Shown one piece after another: positions 1 through 8,211 of a stretch of 64,000 nt of DNA (the stretch's first letter is position 1; each line of letters begins with the position of its first letter). Below the pieces are notes generated by a model. The model had not been told where the DNA came from. It ran no database searches and saw only the letters and a list, made by a program, of their open reading frames with translations. The translations under genes and the position numbers were made by a program. Source of the stretch: Sinosporangium album (GTDB lineage: Bacteria; Actinomycetota; Actinomycetes; Streptosporangiales; Streptosporangiaceae); contig NZ_FNCN01000025.1 in assembly GCF_900100605.1 (NCBI RefSeq), positions 16,716 to 80,715 on the forward strand, read 5' to 3'.

Positions 1-1145
1 AGGGCGCGCTCGGTCCAGGCGTCGACAGCGGCGAGGGCGCCGGGGGCGCCGAGGTCGTCGGAGAGGCGGTCGCGGACCTGCTCCAGGAGGCCCTCGGCCG
101 CGGGCCCCGCGGGGAGGGCCGCGGCGGCGCGCCACCGGGCGAGCCTCGTCTCGGCGGTGCCGATCTGGTCGGGGGTCCACTCCCAGTCCTCGCGGTAGTG
201 GTGCGCGAGGAGGGCGAGGCGCACGGCCATCGGGTCGTGCTCGGCCCGCAGCCGCGACACGAAGACGAGGTTGCCCCGGGATTTGGACATCTTCTCGCCG
301 TCGAGCGCGACCATGCCGGCGTGCACGTAGGACTTGGCGAACGGCCATTCGCCGGTGGCGACGTGGCCTTCGCAGGCGCCCATCTCGTGGTGGGGGAAGA
401 TCAGGTCCGAGCCGCCGCCGGCGACGTCGAAGCCGGGACCGAGGGACGCGAGGGCGATGGCCGTACACTCCACGTGCCAGCCGGGGCGGCCGGGGCCGAA
501 CGGCGAGGGCCAGGACGGCTCGCCGGGGCGCTCGGCGCGCCAGAGCAGCCAGTCCAGGGGGTGCTTCTTGCCGGGGCGGTCGGGGTCTCCGCCGCGCTCG
601 GGGAACAGGGCGAGCATCTCCTGCTCGGAGTAGCCCGACACCGCGCCGAATTTGGGGGCGGCGGCCACGTCGAAGTAGACGTCGCCGTCGAGGGTGTAGG
701 TCGCGCCCTTGTCGCGCAGCACCGCGATCAGGTCGGCGACCTGATCGACGACCTCGGTGACGCCGACGTATTCGCGGGGCGGCAGCACCCGCAGCGCCTC
801 CATGTCGCTGCGGAACAGCTCGATTTCGCGCTCGGCGAGTTCGCGCCAGTCCTCACCGGTGCTTTCGGCACGTTCCAAAAGGGGATCGTCCACGTCGGTG
901 GCGTTCTGGGTGAAGTGCACCTCGTGCCCCGCGTCCCGCCAGGCCCTGTTGACCAGGTCGAAGGCGAGGTAGGTGTTGGCGTGGCCGAGGTGTGTGGCGT
1001 CGTACGGCGTGATGCCGCACACGTAGATCTTCGCAGTGGAGCCGGGCTCGGTCAGCCTGGCCTCACGGGAAGCCGTGTCGTAGAGCCGCACCGGAGTGCC
1101 GACGCCGGGGAGCCGAGGGAGCTTCGGAGCAGACCACGATCGCAT
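1..1145 (-). CDS. mshC: Mycothiol ligase MshC (cysteine:GlcN-inositol ligase), 3' end cut by window
   Basis: Joins cysteine to glucosaminyl-inositol in mycothiol synthesis, using an aminoacyl-AMP chemistry inherited from cysteinyl-tRNA synthetase. The reading frame starts at ATG 1145 ([10 protein letters not shown]) and stays open to base 1, giving 381 codons of an enzyme usually about 410 long, so only the C-terminus is missing. Visible landmarks are the zinc-ligand Cys in YVCG (residue ~43), the HIGH-type THLGH (~51-55), the WHVEC zinc region (~225) and GEKMSKS (~282-288). It lacks the tRNA-binding tail of CysS, and the upstream genes (DUF3090, SCO1664-type, histidine phosphatase) are the usual neighbours of mshC rather than of cysS. 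Cytoplasmic; sure of the family. Confidence 0.93.
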   Translation of the reverse strand, partial: MRSWSAPKLPRLPGVGTPVRLYDTASREARLTEPGSTAKIYVCGITPYDATHLGHANTYLAFDLVNRAWRDAGHEVHFTQNATDVDDPLLERAESTGEDWRELAEREIELFRSDMEALRVLPPREYVGVTEVVDQVADLIAVLRDKGATYTLDGDVYFDVAAAPKFGAVSGYSEQEMLALFPERGGDPDRPGKKHPLDWLLWRAERPGEPSWPSPFGPGRPGWHVECTAIALASLGPGFDVAGGGSDLIFPHHEMGACEGHVATGEWPFAKSYVHAGMVALDGEKMSKSRGNLVFVSRLRAEHDPMAVRLALLAHHYREDWEWTPDQIGTAETRLARWRAAAALPAGPAAEGLLEQVRDRLSDDLGAPGALAAVDAWTERA

Positions 1146-1271
1146 GCCTTGAGCCTATCCATGCCGCAGACCACCCGGATCACCCTGGGGGTGACATTTC
1201 CCCTCAACTCACCTCAACCGTCTCCGACTTACGGCGCCACACCGGTGCTCCGCGTCGTGACCGCGCGCTGC

Positions 1272-1359
1272 CCACGTCATGACCACGTCATGACCACGCC
1301 ATGACCATGCCAGGACCACGCGCTACCCACGCCATGACCACTGCGTGACCCCGCCATGG
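1272..1359. repeat. Eight imperfect 11-bp tandem repeats in the NRDE-mshC gap
   Basis: Eight units of 11 bp follow one another without gaps; the commonest form is CCACGTCATGA or CCACGCCATGA. They begin about 20 bp past the stop codon of the NRDE gene (minus strand) and fill most of the 234-bp space before mshC. No open frame of interest crosses them. The same kind of array is seen after other genes in this window, each with its own sequence. Confidence 0.85.
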
Positions 1360-1379
1360 CGGCACCCCCCGCGGCCCCA

Positions 1380-2132
1380 CTACGGCAGCGCCGGAAGCAC
1401 CCGCTCCCACGGTCCCGGATCGTCGCCGAGCACCCGGAAGTCGTAGCGCAGGGCCCCGTCGACGAGTGCGACCAACGTCACCGACAGCGACCCCCACACC
1501 TGCCCGTCGGCCGTCTCGTGCCGCACGACCATCGCCCGAGGGTCGTCGTACGGCAGGCCGGCGCCGGAGGCCCACTCCAGCCACTCGCCCCAGAACTCCT
1601 CCGGCGCCGCCGAGATCGCCGCCTCCGCGACCGGCGGCCGAGGCGCGGCGGCGAAACGCGGGCCGAAGAAATCGGCCTTCTCGTCACCGGGCGCCGCCCA
1701 CCCCCGGTTGCCGATCACATGGGTGCCGGGAGGAAGCTTGTCCTGGCTGAGCCGTACGCCGTCCCAGGTCCACAAGCGCACATCGTGCGCGTCCCCGAGG
1801 AGCAGGTGGAACGGGTCGTAGCGGCGCAGGTCGCCCTCCGGCGGCTCACCGCCGCGGACGGTGCGCAGCGGCAGCTCCCCCCGAGACACCCGCCGGTCGT
1901 CGGAGGCGGGGACACCCTGGGCGTTCAGCAGGGCGGCCACCCGGGGGGCGGACGGCTCGGCGGCCAGCCAGGTGCCCCCCGCCCGCAGGTCGATGCCCCC
2001 GAGCACGCCGGGCAGCCCCGGCCAGTGCTCACCGGGCCCGCGGGAAGGCCGACCGGCGAGCTCGTCGCGGACTCCGACGAGCAGAAGAGGGACGGCCGAC
2101 GCCGGGTCGATGTCGACGACAACGGTGCACAC
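1380..2132 (-). CDS. NRDE family protein (TANGO2-like)
   Basis: A 250-residue protein beginning MCTVVVDIDP. The Cys directly after Met is the hallmark of the NRDE/TANGO2 family, whose fold resembles N-terminal-nucleophile hydrolases; a later stretch (LNAQGVPASDDRRVSRGELP) carries the internal NxxG...R pattern. Human TANGO2 has been linked to haem and lipid handling, but the bacterial reaction is unknown. The start is fixed by the MC dipeptide. It lies between the SCO1664-type gene (37-bp gap) and mshC on the same strand, an insertion into an otherwise conserved cluster, so co-transcription with mycothiol genes is plausible. Confidence 0.8.
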   Translation of the reverse strand: MCTVVVDIDPASAVPLLLVGVRDELAGRPSRGPGEHWPGLPGVLGGIDLRAGGTWLAAEPSAPRVAALLNAQGVPASDDRRVSRGELPLRTVRGGEPPEGDLRRYDPFHLLLGDAHDVRLWTWDGVRLSQDKLPPGTHVIGNRGWAAPGDEKADFFGPRFAAAPRPPVAEAAISAAPEEFWGEWLEWASGAGLPYDDPRAMVVRHETADGQVWGSLSVTLVALVDGALRYDFRVLGDDPGPWERVLPALP

Positions 2133-2168
2133 GGTGGGGAGACCTCCTGAACCCGAACCTGCGAGTGC

Positions 2169-2930
2169 TCAGATGGGCGGCCAGGGGACGGCCGGCCAGT
2201 CGCTGGAGGGGACCGGGTGGACGCCGCTGTCGAGCAGCCGGCGCACCCGGGCCGCGGTGGCGTCCGCCTCGGCGGGGGTCAGCAGCTCGCGGAGCCGCCG
2301 GCCCAGGCGACCGTTCTCCAGTTCACGGTCGAGACGGGCCAGGACGTTGACCGCCTCGCGGGACAGGGACTTGTTGCGCCACTGCCACAGCACGGTGCGC
2401 AACTTGTCCGAGGAGGAGAAGCAGACCCCGTGGTCGACGCCGTAGACATGCCCGTCGGGCAGCGGCAGCAGATGCCCGCCCTTGCGGTCGGCGTTGTTGA
2501 CCACCGCGTCGAACACGGCCATGCGCCGCAACGCGGGGTGGCGGCTGCGGACCAGCGCCATGAGGTCGATGTCGCGGTCGCTCTCGATCCACAGTTGACA
2601 CATCCCCGGACCGAACGGGCCGTCGCGGTAGACGGTCGGCGGGACGATGCGCCACCCCGTCACGGCCGACACCTCGAAAGCGGCCACCTCGCGGGCGGCC
2701 AGGGTGCCGTCGGGAAAATCCCACAGCGGCCGCTCCCCCCGCACTGGCTTGTACACGCAGGCCGCAGCGAGATCGCCCAGCCTGACCGAACAGTAAAGCG
2801 TCATGTTGGTCGCCTGGACCAGCCGGCCGGCGACCTCGAGGCGGCCCTCCCGGAGCAGCTTCAACGCGGTGTCGTCATCGATTCCCGGCATGGGCGCCGC
2901 GCTCACCGCGGGCTCGCTTTCGGCGCTCAT
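2169..2930 (-). CDS. SCO1664 family protein (PI3/4-kinase-like fold)
   Basis: 253 residues from MSAESEPAVS. The family is conserved beside mshC in actinobacteria and shows remote kinase-like features: an N-terminal nucleotide-pocket strand pair (CVYKPVRGERPLWDFP), then AVFDAVVNNADRKGGHLL and VYGVDHGVCF, which resemble the catalytic N-D and metal-binding D of phosphatidylinositol-kinase-like enzymes. The substrate is unknown. The frame is open further upstream to 2987, but ATG 2930 has a purine-rich site (AGGAAGAGG) just ahead and avoids overlap with DUF3090. Likely translated from the same message as DUF3090, whose stop is 25 bp away. Confidence 0.8.
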   Translation of the reverse strand: MSAESEPAVSAAPMPGIDDDTALKLLREGRLEVAGRLVQATNMTLYCSVRLGDLAAACVYKPVRGERPLWDFPDGTLAAREVAAFEVSAVTGWRIVPPTVYRDGPFGPGMCQLWIESDRDIDLMALVRSRHPALRRMAVFDAVVNNADRKGGHLLPLPDGHVYGVDHGVCFSSSDKLRTVLWQWRNKSLSREAVNVLARLDRELENGRLGRRLRELLTPAEADATAARVRRLLDSGVHPVPSSDWPAVPWPPI

Positions 2931-2955
2931 GCCGCCTCTTCCTGGATCGGCTCGA

Positions 2956-3507
2956 TCACACACCACCCTGGCCGGCACGGTATCCATTCAGACGCACGCA
3001 GATATGGCCCTCCGCTTCCACAGGCTGACTGCACAGCGGACAGGCCGGACGGCCCGCCGCGACAAGTTGGAGCGCTCGCTTGGAGAAGGCCCGTGCCTCA
3101 CCGGCACTGATGTGCACCCGTAGGACGGCCGGGTCGGGCCCTTCGATCTCGTCCTCGTCGTCGGTGAGCTCCTGGGCCTCGATCACCACCTGGGACGACT
3201 CGGGGTCCCAGCCGAGGGTCATGGTGCCGACCCGGAAGTCCTCCGTCATGGGAAGGTCGAGCGGGCCTTCGTCGGCCAGCTCGGCGGGGGCCACGACCGG
3301 GATGCGGGCCCGCCCGCCGCTCCTGCGGAGCACCTCGTCGAGCAGCTCGTCCAACCGGTCGGCGAGCGCGGCGACCTGGAACTTCTCCAGCGCCACCGTC
3401 GTCAGCCTGCCGATCGCGCGGGCCTGCAGGAAGAAGGCGCGTGATCCCGGTTGCCCCACGGCACCGGCCACGAACCTCTCGGGCGGATCGTAGTCGAAGA
3501 CCGGCAT
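2956..3507 (-). CDS. DUF3090 family protein
   Basis: 183 residues starting MPVFDYDPPERFVAG, the usual length and start for DUF3090. The C-terminal part has CPLCSQPVEAEGHICVRLNGY, a four-cysteine knuckle that may bind zinc (CxxC near residue 157 and a further Cys near 170). The family is nearly always found next to a histidine phosphatase, the SCO1664-type protein and mshC. Function is unknown; the cluster suggests a role tied to mycothiol or redox metabolism, which is inference. The phosphatase gene ends only 9 bp upstream, so the two are probably one operon. Confidence 0.88.
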   Translation of the reverse strand: MPVFDYDPPERFVAGAVGQPGSRAFFLQARAIGRLTTVALEKFQVAALADRLDELLDEVLRRSGGRARIPVVAPAELADEGPLDLPMTEDFRVGTMTLGWDPESSQVVIEAQELTDDEDEIEGPDPAVLRVHISAGEARAFSKRALQLVAAGRPACPLCSQPVEAEGHICVRLNGYRAGQGGV

Positions 3508-3516
3508 AACCCGACC

Positions 3517-4251
3517 TTACGTGGTTCCGGCTCCGCCGCCGACGGCGGCGTCGCTCTCGGTGTGGTTTTCTGCCCCCTCAGCGGACTCCGAATCCTCCGG
3601 GCTCTCCTTGGGAGGTTGAAGACCGGACACGTCCCCCCCGACGTCGTTGAGCCTGAGGAGGAAGGGGCGCAAGGGGGTGTAGCGGATGGCCGTCAGAGAG
3701 GCGGGGTCGGCCGTGATCCGCTGGAACTGATCGAGGTGCAGGCCGAGCGCGTCCGCCACGATCGCCTTGATCACGTCACCGTGGCTGCACACGAGGTAGA
3801 CCCCCCGCGGGCCGAGCCGCGCGTTCCACTCGCGGACCGCGGCGACCGCGCGGTGCTGGACGTCGGCGAGCGCCTCCCCTCCGGGGAACACCACCGCGCT
3901 CGGATGCGCCTGCACCACCCTCCACAGCGGCTCGCGCGCCAGCTCCTCGATCGGCCGCCCGGTCCAGTCGCCGTAGCCGCACTCACCGAACCGCTCGTCG
4001 AGCGCCACCTCGGTCTGCCGCCCCTCCGCCACGGCCCCGGCCGTCTCGACGCAGCGGTCCAGAGGGCTGGACACGATCGCGTCCAGCCGCAGCGGGGCCA
4101 GCCGCTCCGCCAGCCCCTTGGCCTGGGCGCGCCCGGCCTCGCTCAGCGGTAGCTCCGGCGTCCACCCGGCGAGAACAGGTCCAGTCAAATGCGTCAGGCC
4201 ATGCCGGGCCAGGAGCAACGTCGTCACACAGCACAGCGTACGGCGGGCCAT
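3517..4251 (-). CDS. Histidine phosphatase (MSMEG_4193-type phosphomutase)
   Basis: 244 residues. The phosphohistidine motif LLLARHGLT lies near residue 14; other branch-1 features are the second Arg in SPLDRCVETA, the acid in the GECGYGDWTG segment, and the second His in VCSHGDVIKAI. The C-terminal 30 residues are Glu/Ser/Ala-rich and probably disordered. ATG 4251 is chosen because GGGAG sits about eight bases ahead; a GTG at 4227 is the alternative. A much longer frame in this phase runs up to 5373 but is antisense to the aldo/keto reductase and is not coding. First gene of the mshC cluster; substrate unknown. Confidence 0.85.
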   Translation of the reverse strand: MARRTLCCVTTLLLARHGLTHLTGPVLAGWTPELPLSEAGRAQAKGLAERLAPLRLDAIVSSPLDRCVETAGAVAEGRQTEVALDERFGECGYGDWTGRPIEELAREPLWRVVQAHPSAVVFPGGEALADVQHRAVAAVREWNARLGPRGVYLVCSHGDVIKAIVADALGLHLDQFQRITADPASLTAIRYTPLRPFLLRLNDVGGDVSGLQPPKESPEDSESAEGAENHTESDAAVGGGAGTT

Positions 4252-4383
4252 GCCGTACGGCTCCCGCCCCCACGATCCCCACCCCACTCCGGCGAGCTCC
4301 CACCTCCCCGGCAAAGCCCGCCAGAGACGGGCAACATCGGCGGGTCGCGGCAGCCTAACCCGAGGTTCTCCCTGCCCAGGCGG

Positions 4384-4389
4384 TACCCT
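4384..4389 (+). promoter_or_regulatory. -10 box TACCCT at leaderless distance
   Basis: TACCCT fits the actinobacterial TAnnnT -10 pattern and lies nine bases before the ATG of the aldo/keto reductase, which has no Shine-Dalgarno sequence. This predicts a transcript starting at or next to the start codon. Confidence 0.5.
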
Positions 4390-4398
4390 AAGCCGACC

Positions 4399-5343
4399 AT
4401 GGAGCAGCGTTATGTCGGACGGAGCGGGCTGTCGGTGTCCCGCTTGGGTCTCGGGACGATGACCTGGGGGCGTGACACCGGGCCTGAGGAGGCGGCGCTG
4501 CAGCTCCGCACGTTCGCCGACGCGGGTGGCACGCTGATCGACACCGCGGATGTCTACACGGGCGGCGAGGCCGAGCGCCTGCTCGGGCGCCTGCTGCGCG
4601 AAACGGTTCCGCGCTCGGAGCTGGTGATCGCGACGAAGGCGGTGCTGACGCCCGCCTCGCGGCGTCCGCGGGACGCCTCGCGGCGGCATCTGATCGCCGC
4701 GGTCGACGCCTCGCTGGCGAGGCTCGGGGTGGACGACGTGGATCTGTGGCAGCTCCACGCCTTCGACTCCGAGGTGCCGCTGGAGGAGACCTTGGCGGCG
4801 GTGGACACGATCGTGTCCACCGGCCGCGCCGCGTACGCGGGGGTGTGCAACTACGCGGGGTGGCAGCTGACCGCGGCGGCGGTGCACCAGGGGGCTCTGG
4901 GGCGCACCCCGATCGTGTCGGCGCAGGTGGAGTATTCGCTGCTGGCCAGGGACGCGGAGCGGGAGGTCCTGTCGGCCGCCGAGCACCTCGGGGCCGGGGT
5001 GCTCGCCTGGTCGCCTCTGGGGCGGGGAGTGCTGACCGGTAAATACCGAACCGGGGTGCCGGCGGACTCCCGCGCGGCCACTCCGCATTTCGCGGACTTC
5101 GTCCGTCCCTATCTCGACGAACGCTGCCGCCGCATCGTCGAGTCGGTCACCACGGCGGCCGAGGGGCTCGCCGTGTCCCCGCTGTCGGTCGCGCTGTCGT
5201 GGGTGCGAGACCAGCCGGGCGTCTGCGCGGCCATCGTGGGGGCCCGGACGAGCACCCAGCTCACCGGCATCCTCTTGGCCGAGGATCTGACCCTTCCCGT
5301 GGAGATCCGCGACGCCTTGGACGACGTCTCGGCGACGGAATGA
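4399..5343 (+). CDS. Aldo/keto reductase
   Basis: 314 residues, MEQRYVGRSGLSVSRLGLGTM. NADPH-dependent carbonyl reductase with an (alpha/beta)8 barrel. Visible are LIDTADVYTGGEAERLLG (catalytic Asp and Tyr), VIATKAV (catalytic Lys), LWQLHAFD (His) and the C-terminal cofactor region IVGARTSTQL. The frame is open upstream to 4189, but that part overlaps the divergent phosphatase start and has no coding character; the homology begins at ATG 4399, immediately after a -10 box. It resembles the YajO/Tas-like group; substrate unknown. Confidence 0.9.
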   Translation: MEQRYVGRSGLSVSRLGLGTMTWGRDTGPEEAALQLRTFADAGGTLIDTADVYTGGEAERLLGRLLRETVPRSELVIATKAVLTPASRRPRDASRRHLIAAVDASLARLGVDDVDLWQLHAFDSEVPLEETLAAVDTIVSTGRAAYAGVCNYAGWQLTAAAVHQGALGRTPIVSAQVEYSLLARDAEREVLSAAEHLGAGVLAWSPLGRGVLTGKYRTGVPADSRAATPHFADFVRPYLDERCRRIVESVTTAAEGLAVSPLSVALSWVRDQPGVCAAIVGARTSTQLTGILLAEDLTLPVEIRDALDDVSATE

Positions 5344-5476
5344 TCGGGAATGAGAAGCGCATTCGCGTATCACTAATCGATACCGAACCGAGACTTTTTA
5401 TGGAAAGATTCGCCGTCCCCACAAAACTGTCAACGGGTGACAGGAGGGGTCACCGTTTACGTCCGAGGGGGAAGAG

Positions 5477-6463
5477 ATGGAGACTGGACGCCGGGCAGCC
5501 GCGATTTCGGCAGGAGCCCTGGCGCTGACCTTGGGCGCGCTGCCCGTGTGGGCCGCCGCACCCGCACAGGCCACAGTGGGTGGCCTCGCCGGGAGCGCCT
5601 CGGCCCGCACCTGCGAGAAGGAAGGGGGTCTGCTCTCCGGTTTGACCGGGGGGCTGTGCGAGGTCGTCAACGGTGTCACCGACGCCGTCGACGAGCTGAC
5701 CGGAGGGTCGTTGTCCTCGGTCACAAAGCCTCTGTCCGACACCACGACATCCGTGTTCAACGGCGTGGGTTCCGTGGCCCCCACTTCCAAGCCCCCCTCA
5801 CCCAAGCCGGAGGAGAAGCCCGCGCCCGCGCCGGAGCCGGAGGAGTCTCGCCGTCCCGCTTCCGAGCCGACACCGCCCTCTGTGCAGGAGCAGAAGCCGG
5901 GCGCCGAACGGCAGCAGCCTGAACGGCGGCAGACCGACGCGGACGAGTCCAAGGCCGCGGCCGACGGCTCGTGCCGTACGCGCGGCGACTGCGAGCGCAC
6001 CGGCGGCGAGGCCGCCGCACCGTCTTCTCGCACGACGGCCCCGAACAAGCGGGACGAGCGCCCGGCCGAGCCGGCCGTCGGGCAGCCGTACACCCCCGAG
6101 CGGCGGCCCCACTTCGTCGACAGCACGGAAGTGGGCGCGGGCGCGGGCGCGGAGCCGCGGAACCGGCGGGACGAGGACGGGAAGCCGGGGAAGGAGGCCC
6201 CCCGGGTCGACGTGGAGACGGCCAGGGTGCCGCTGGTCTGGCCCGTGCCGCTCCAGGAGCTGCTCAACGACAAGGTGAGCGGCGAGAAGGTCGTGACGCC
6301 GTCGGCCCGGAAGCCGGACGCCCTCGGCACGTCGCTCACCATGGCGCTGCTGCTGTCGGCGCTTCTCGCCACGCGGTTCGTCTATGCGAAGAGGCAGCAG
6401 CCGCGTAAGGAGACCATCCCGTTCGAGCCGGTTCGTCCCCGAGGTCGGCACCGGCTGGCCTGA
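5477..6463 (+). CDS. Secreted, C-terminally membrane-anchored protein of unknown function
   Basis: 328 residues. A signal peptide (residues 1-32, Arg-Arg then a hydrophobic core ending AQA) is followed by a short region with two Cys (ARTCEKEGG... GGLCEVVNGV), which could form a disulfide, a long Pro/Glu/Lys-rich low-complexity stretch (~100-230) containing another close Cys pair (SCRTRGDC), and a C-terminal hydrophobic helix (~290-308) with a basic tail. The domain order is like a cell-wall stalk protein, but there is no LPxTG sortase signal. A good site, GGGGGA, precedes ATG 5477. The start region TGGLCEVVNGVTDAV resembles chaplin-like or small cell-surface proteins only loosely; I do not recognise the family. 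Confidence 0.75.
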   Translation: METGRRAAAISAGALALTLGALPVWAAAPAQATVGGLAGSASARTCEKEGGLLSGLTGGLCEVVNGVTDAVDELTGGSLSSVTKPLSDTTTSVFNGVGSVAPTSKPPSPKPEEKPAPAPEPEESRRPASEPTPPSVQEQKPGAERQQPERRQTDADESKAAADGSCRTRGDCERTGGEAAAPSSRTTAPNKRDERPAEPAVGQPYTPERRPHFVDSTEVGAGAGAEPRNRRDEDGKPGKEAPRVDVETARVPLVWPVPLQELLNDKVSGEKVVTPSARKPDALGTSLTMALLLSALLATRFVYAKRQQPRKETIPFEPVRPRGRHRLA

Positions 6464-6470
6464 CCGGACG

Positions 6471-6500
6471 GCGGCGGCCCAGCGGCGGCCCAGCGGCGGC
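6471..6500. repeat. GCGGCGGCCCA direct repeats after a stop codon
   Basis: An 11-bp unit occurs twice perfectly (6471-6481, 6482-6492) and a third time in part, eight bases past the stop of the anchored secreted protein and just before the terminator hairpin. Confidence 0.75.
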
Positions 6501-6545
6501 GCGGCAGGCGTCCGCCGCGCGCCCCGCACGGCGGACGCCTGCCGC
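6501..6545. terminator. 17-bp perfect hairpin between convergent genes
   Basis: Arms 6501-6517 and 6529-6545 are perfectly complementary with an 11-base loop. There is no U-tract, as is common in actinobacteria. It lies between the secreted-protein gene (plus) and fabI (minus) and could serve both. Confidence 0.75.
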
Positions 6546-6567
6546 ATCACCTGAAACGTACGGCGTC

Positions 6568-6598
6568 CGCCCGCCACCCGGGGCACGGGTGGCGGGCG
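6568..6598. terminator. Second hairpin, 12-bp stem
   Basis: Arms 6568-6579 and 6587-6598 pair perfectly around a 7-base loop. It lies nearer to the fabI stop (6662) than the first hairpin and is probably the fabI-side terminator. Confidence 0.65.
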
Positions 6599-6661
6599 TG
6601 AACGTCGCACAGGGCGCGTGGCCGAACGGCCGGGGCGCCCCGGGTCGCATGGCGGGCGGCG

Positions 6662-7426
6662 TCAGGTTCCCATGGCGTGGACGCCGCCGTCGACGTGGAC
6701 GATCTCGCCCGTCGTGGCGGGGAACCAGTCGGACAGCAGCGCCACACACGCCTTGGCGGCGGGCACGGTGTCGGCGAGGTCCCAGCCGAGCGGCGCCTTG
6801 GCGGGCCAGCTGTCCTCGAACTCCCTGAAGCCGGGGATGCTCTTGGCGGCCATGGTGCGCAGCGGCCCGGCGGCCACCAGGTTGACCCTGATGCCCTGGG
6901 GGCCGAGGTCGCGGGCCAGATAGCGGGAGCAGGACTCGAGCCCGGCCTTGGCGACGCCCATCCAGTCGTAGACGGGCCACGCCTTGGTCGCGTCGAAGTC
7001 GAGGCCGACGACGGAGCCGCCCTCCTTCATCAGCGGCAGGCAGGCCACCGCCAGGGACTTGAAGGAGTAGGTGGAGATCTGCAGGGCGGTGGCGACGTCC
7101 TCCCATGAGGTGTTGAGGAAGTTGCCGCCGAGGGCGGTCTGCGGGGCGAAGCCGATGGAGTGGACGACGCCGTCGAGCCCGTCGAGGTGCTGGCCGACCC
7201 GGTCGGCCAGCGTGTCCAGGTGCTCGGTGTTCTGCACGTCGAGCTCGATCACCGGCGCCGGCTCGGGCAGGCGCTTGGCGATGCGCTCGACGAGGCTGAG
7301 GCGGCCGAACCCGGTGAGGACGACGCTCGCCCCCTCCTGCTGGGCGATCTTCGCCACGGAGAAGCCGATGGAGGAGTCGGTGAGGACTCCGGTGACGAGG
7401 ATGCGCTTGCCTTCGAGAAGTCCCAT
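6662..7426 (-). CDS. fabI: Enoyl-[acyl-carrier-protein] reductase (NADH)
   Basis: 254 residues. Last reduction step of each fatty-acid elongation round; in mycolate-lacking actinomycetes it is the InhA/FabI orthologue. Seen: GKRILVTGVLTDSSIGFSVA (nucleotide-binding loop of the FabI type), the catalytic Tyr-x6-Lys in VYDWMGVAKAG, and the C-terminal TTGEIVHVDGGVHAMGT. Start two bases after the fabG stop, so the two are translationally linked. Target family of triclosan and isoniazid; nothing in the sequence indicates resistance. Confidence 0.95.
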   Translation of the reverse strand: MGLLEGKRILVTGVLTDSSIGFSVAKIAQQEGASVVLTGFGRLSLVERIAKRLPEPAPVIELDVQNTEHLDTLADRVGQHLDGLDGVVHSIGFAPQTALGGNFLNTSWEDVATALQISTYSFKSLAVACLPLMKEGGSVVGLDFDATKAWPVYDWMGVAKAGLESCSRYLARDLGPQGIRVNLVAAGPLRTMAAKSIPGFREFEDSWPAKAPLGWDLADTVPAAKACVALLSDWFPATTGEIVHVDGGVHAMGT

Positions 7427-7428
7427 GG

Positions 7429-8133
7429 TCAGTGCCCCATTCCCAGACCGCCGTCGACCGGGATGACGGCCCCGGTGATGTATGCGGCGTCGTCGCTCGC
7501 GATGAACTTCACCACGCGGGCGATGTCCGCCGTGGTGGCGTAGCGCCCGAGTGGGATGGCCGCCTTGATCTGCTCCTGGTATGACTCGTCGAGGTCGGCG
7601 GTCATGTCGGTCTGGACGAAGCCGGGCGCCACCACGTTGACGGTGATGCCGCGCGAGCCGAGCTCGCGCGCGGCCGAGCGGGCGAAGCCGATCATGCCGG
7701 CCTTGGAGGCGGCGTAGTTGGTCTGTCCGGCCAGGCCGCGGGTGGCGGTGGTGGAGGAGATCAGGATGATGCGTCCCCGCCTCATGCGGAGCATGCCCCT
7801 GACCGCGCGTTTGGCCACGCGGTAGGCGCCGGTGAGGTTGGCGTCGATGACGTCGGTGAAGGTCTCCTCCTTCATCATCGGCAGGAGGGTGTCCTTGGTG
7901 ATGCCCGCGTTCGCGACGACCACCTCGACGGGGCCGTGCTCGGCTTCGGCCTTATCGAAGGCCGCCTCGACGTCGGCCATGCTCGTGACGTCGCAGCGGA
8001 CGCCGAACAGGCCCTCGGGCGGTTCTCCGGAGCGGTAGGTCACGGCGACGGCGTCGCCGGCCACCGCGAGTTCACGGGCTATCGCAAGACCGATGCCGCG
8101 ATTGCCACCGGTGACGAGTACAGAGCGTGCCAT
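7429..8133 (-). CDS. fabG: 3-oxoacyl-[acyl-carrier-protein] reductase
   Basis: 234 residues; NADPH-dependent beta-ketoacyl-ACP reductase of the short-chain dehydrogenase family. Seen: TGGNRGIG Rossmann loop, NAGIT, ISSTTATRG with the catalytic Ser region, and the YAASKAG Tyr/Lys pair; the end AYITGAVIPVDGGLGMGH is typical. First gene of a fabG-fabI operon as in mycobacteria (mabA-inhA). Its start codon faces tldD with a 78-bp shared promoter region. Confidence 0.95.
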   Translation of the reverse strand: MARSVLVTGGNRGIGLAIARELAVAGDAVAVTYRSGEPPEGLFGVRCDVTSMADVEAAFDKAEAEHGPVEVVVANAGITKDTLLPMMKEETFTDVIDANLTGAYRVAKRAVRGMLRMRRGRIILISSTTATRGLAGQTNYAASKAGMIGFARSAARELGSRGITVNVVAPGFVQTDMTADLDESYQEQIKAAIPLGRYATTADIARVVKFIASDDAAYITGAVIPVDGGLGMGH

Positions 8134-8198
8134 GAGGCCAGACGCTATCGCCTACCACTGGGTAACCCAGATATCCGGGGGGTACAAGATCACGTGGC

Positions 8199-8204
8199 TA
8201 GGAT
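8199..8204 (+). promoter_or_regulatory. -10 box TAGGAT, leaderless tldD
   Basis: TAGGAT lies seven bases before ATG 8212, which has no ribosome site at normal spacing. This supports ATG 8212 over the upstream GTG 8194. Confidence 0.5.
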
Positions 8205-8211
8205 CGTGGAC

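Noticed and set aside
198..1304. Long plus-strand open frame over mshC
   Set aside because: Antisense to a clear MshC sequence; high-GC DNA gives long shadow frames.
4252..5373. N-terminal extension of the histidine phosphatase frame
   Set aside because: Antisense to the aldo/keto reductase; the phosphatase motif starts near the ATG at 4251.
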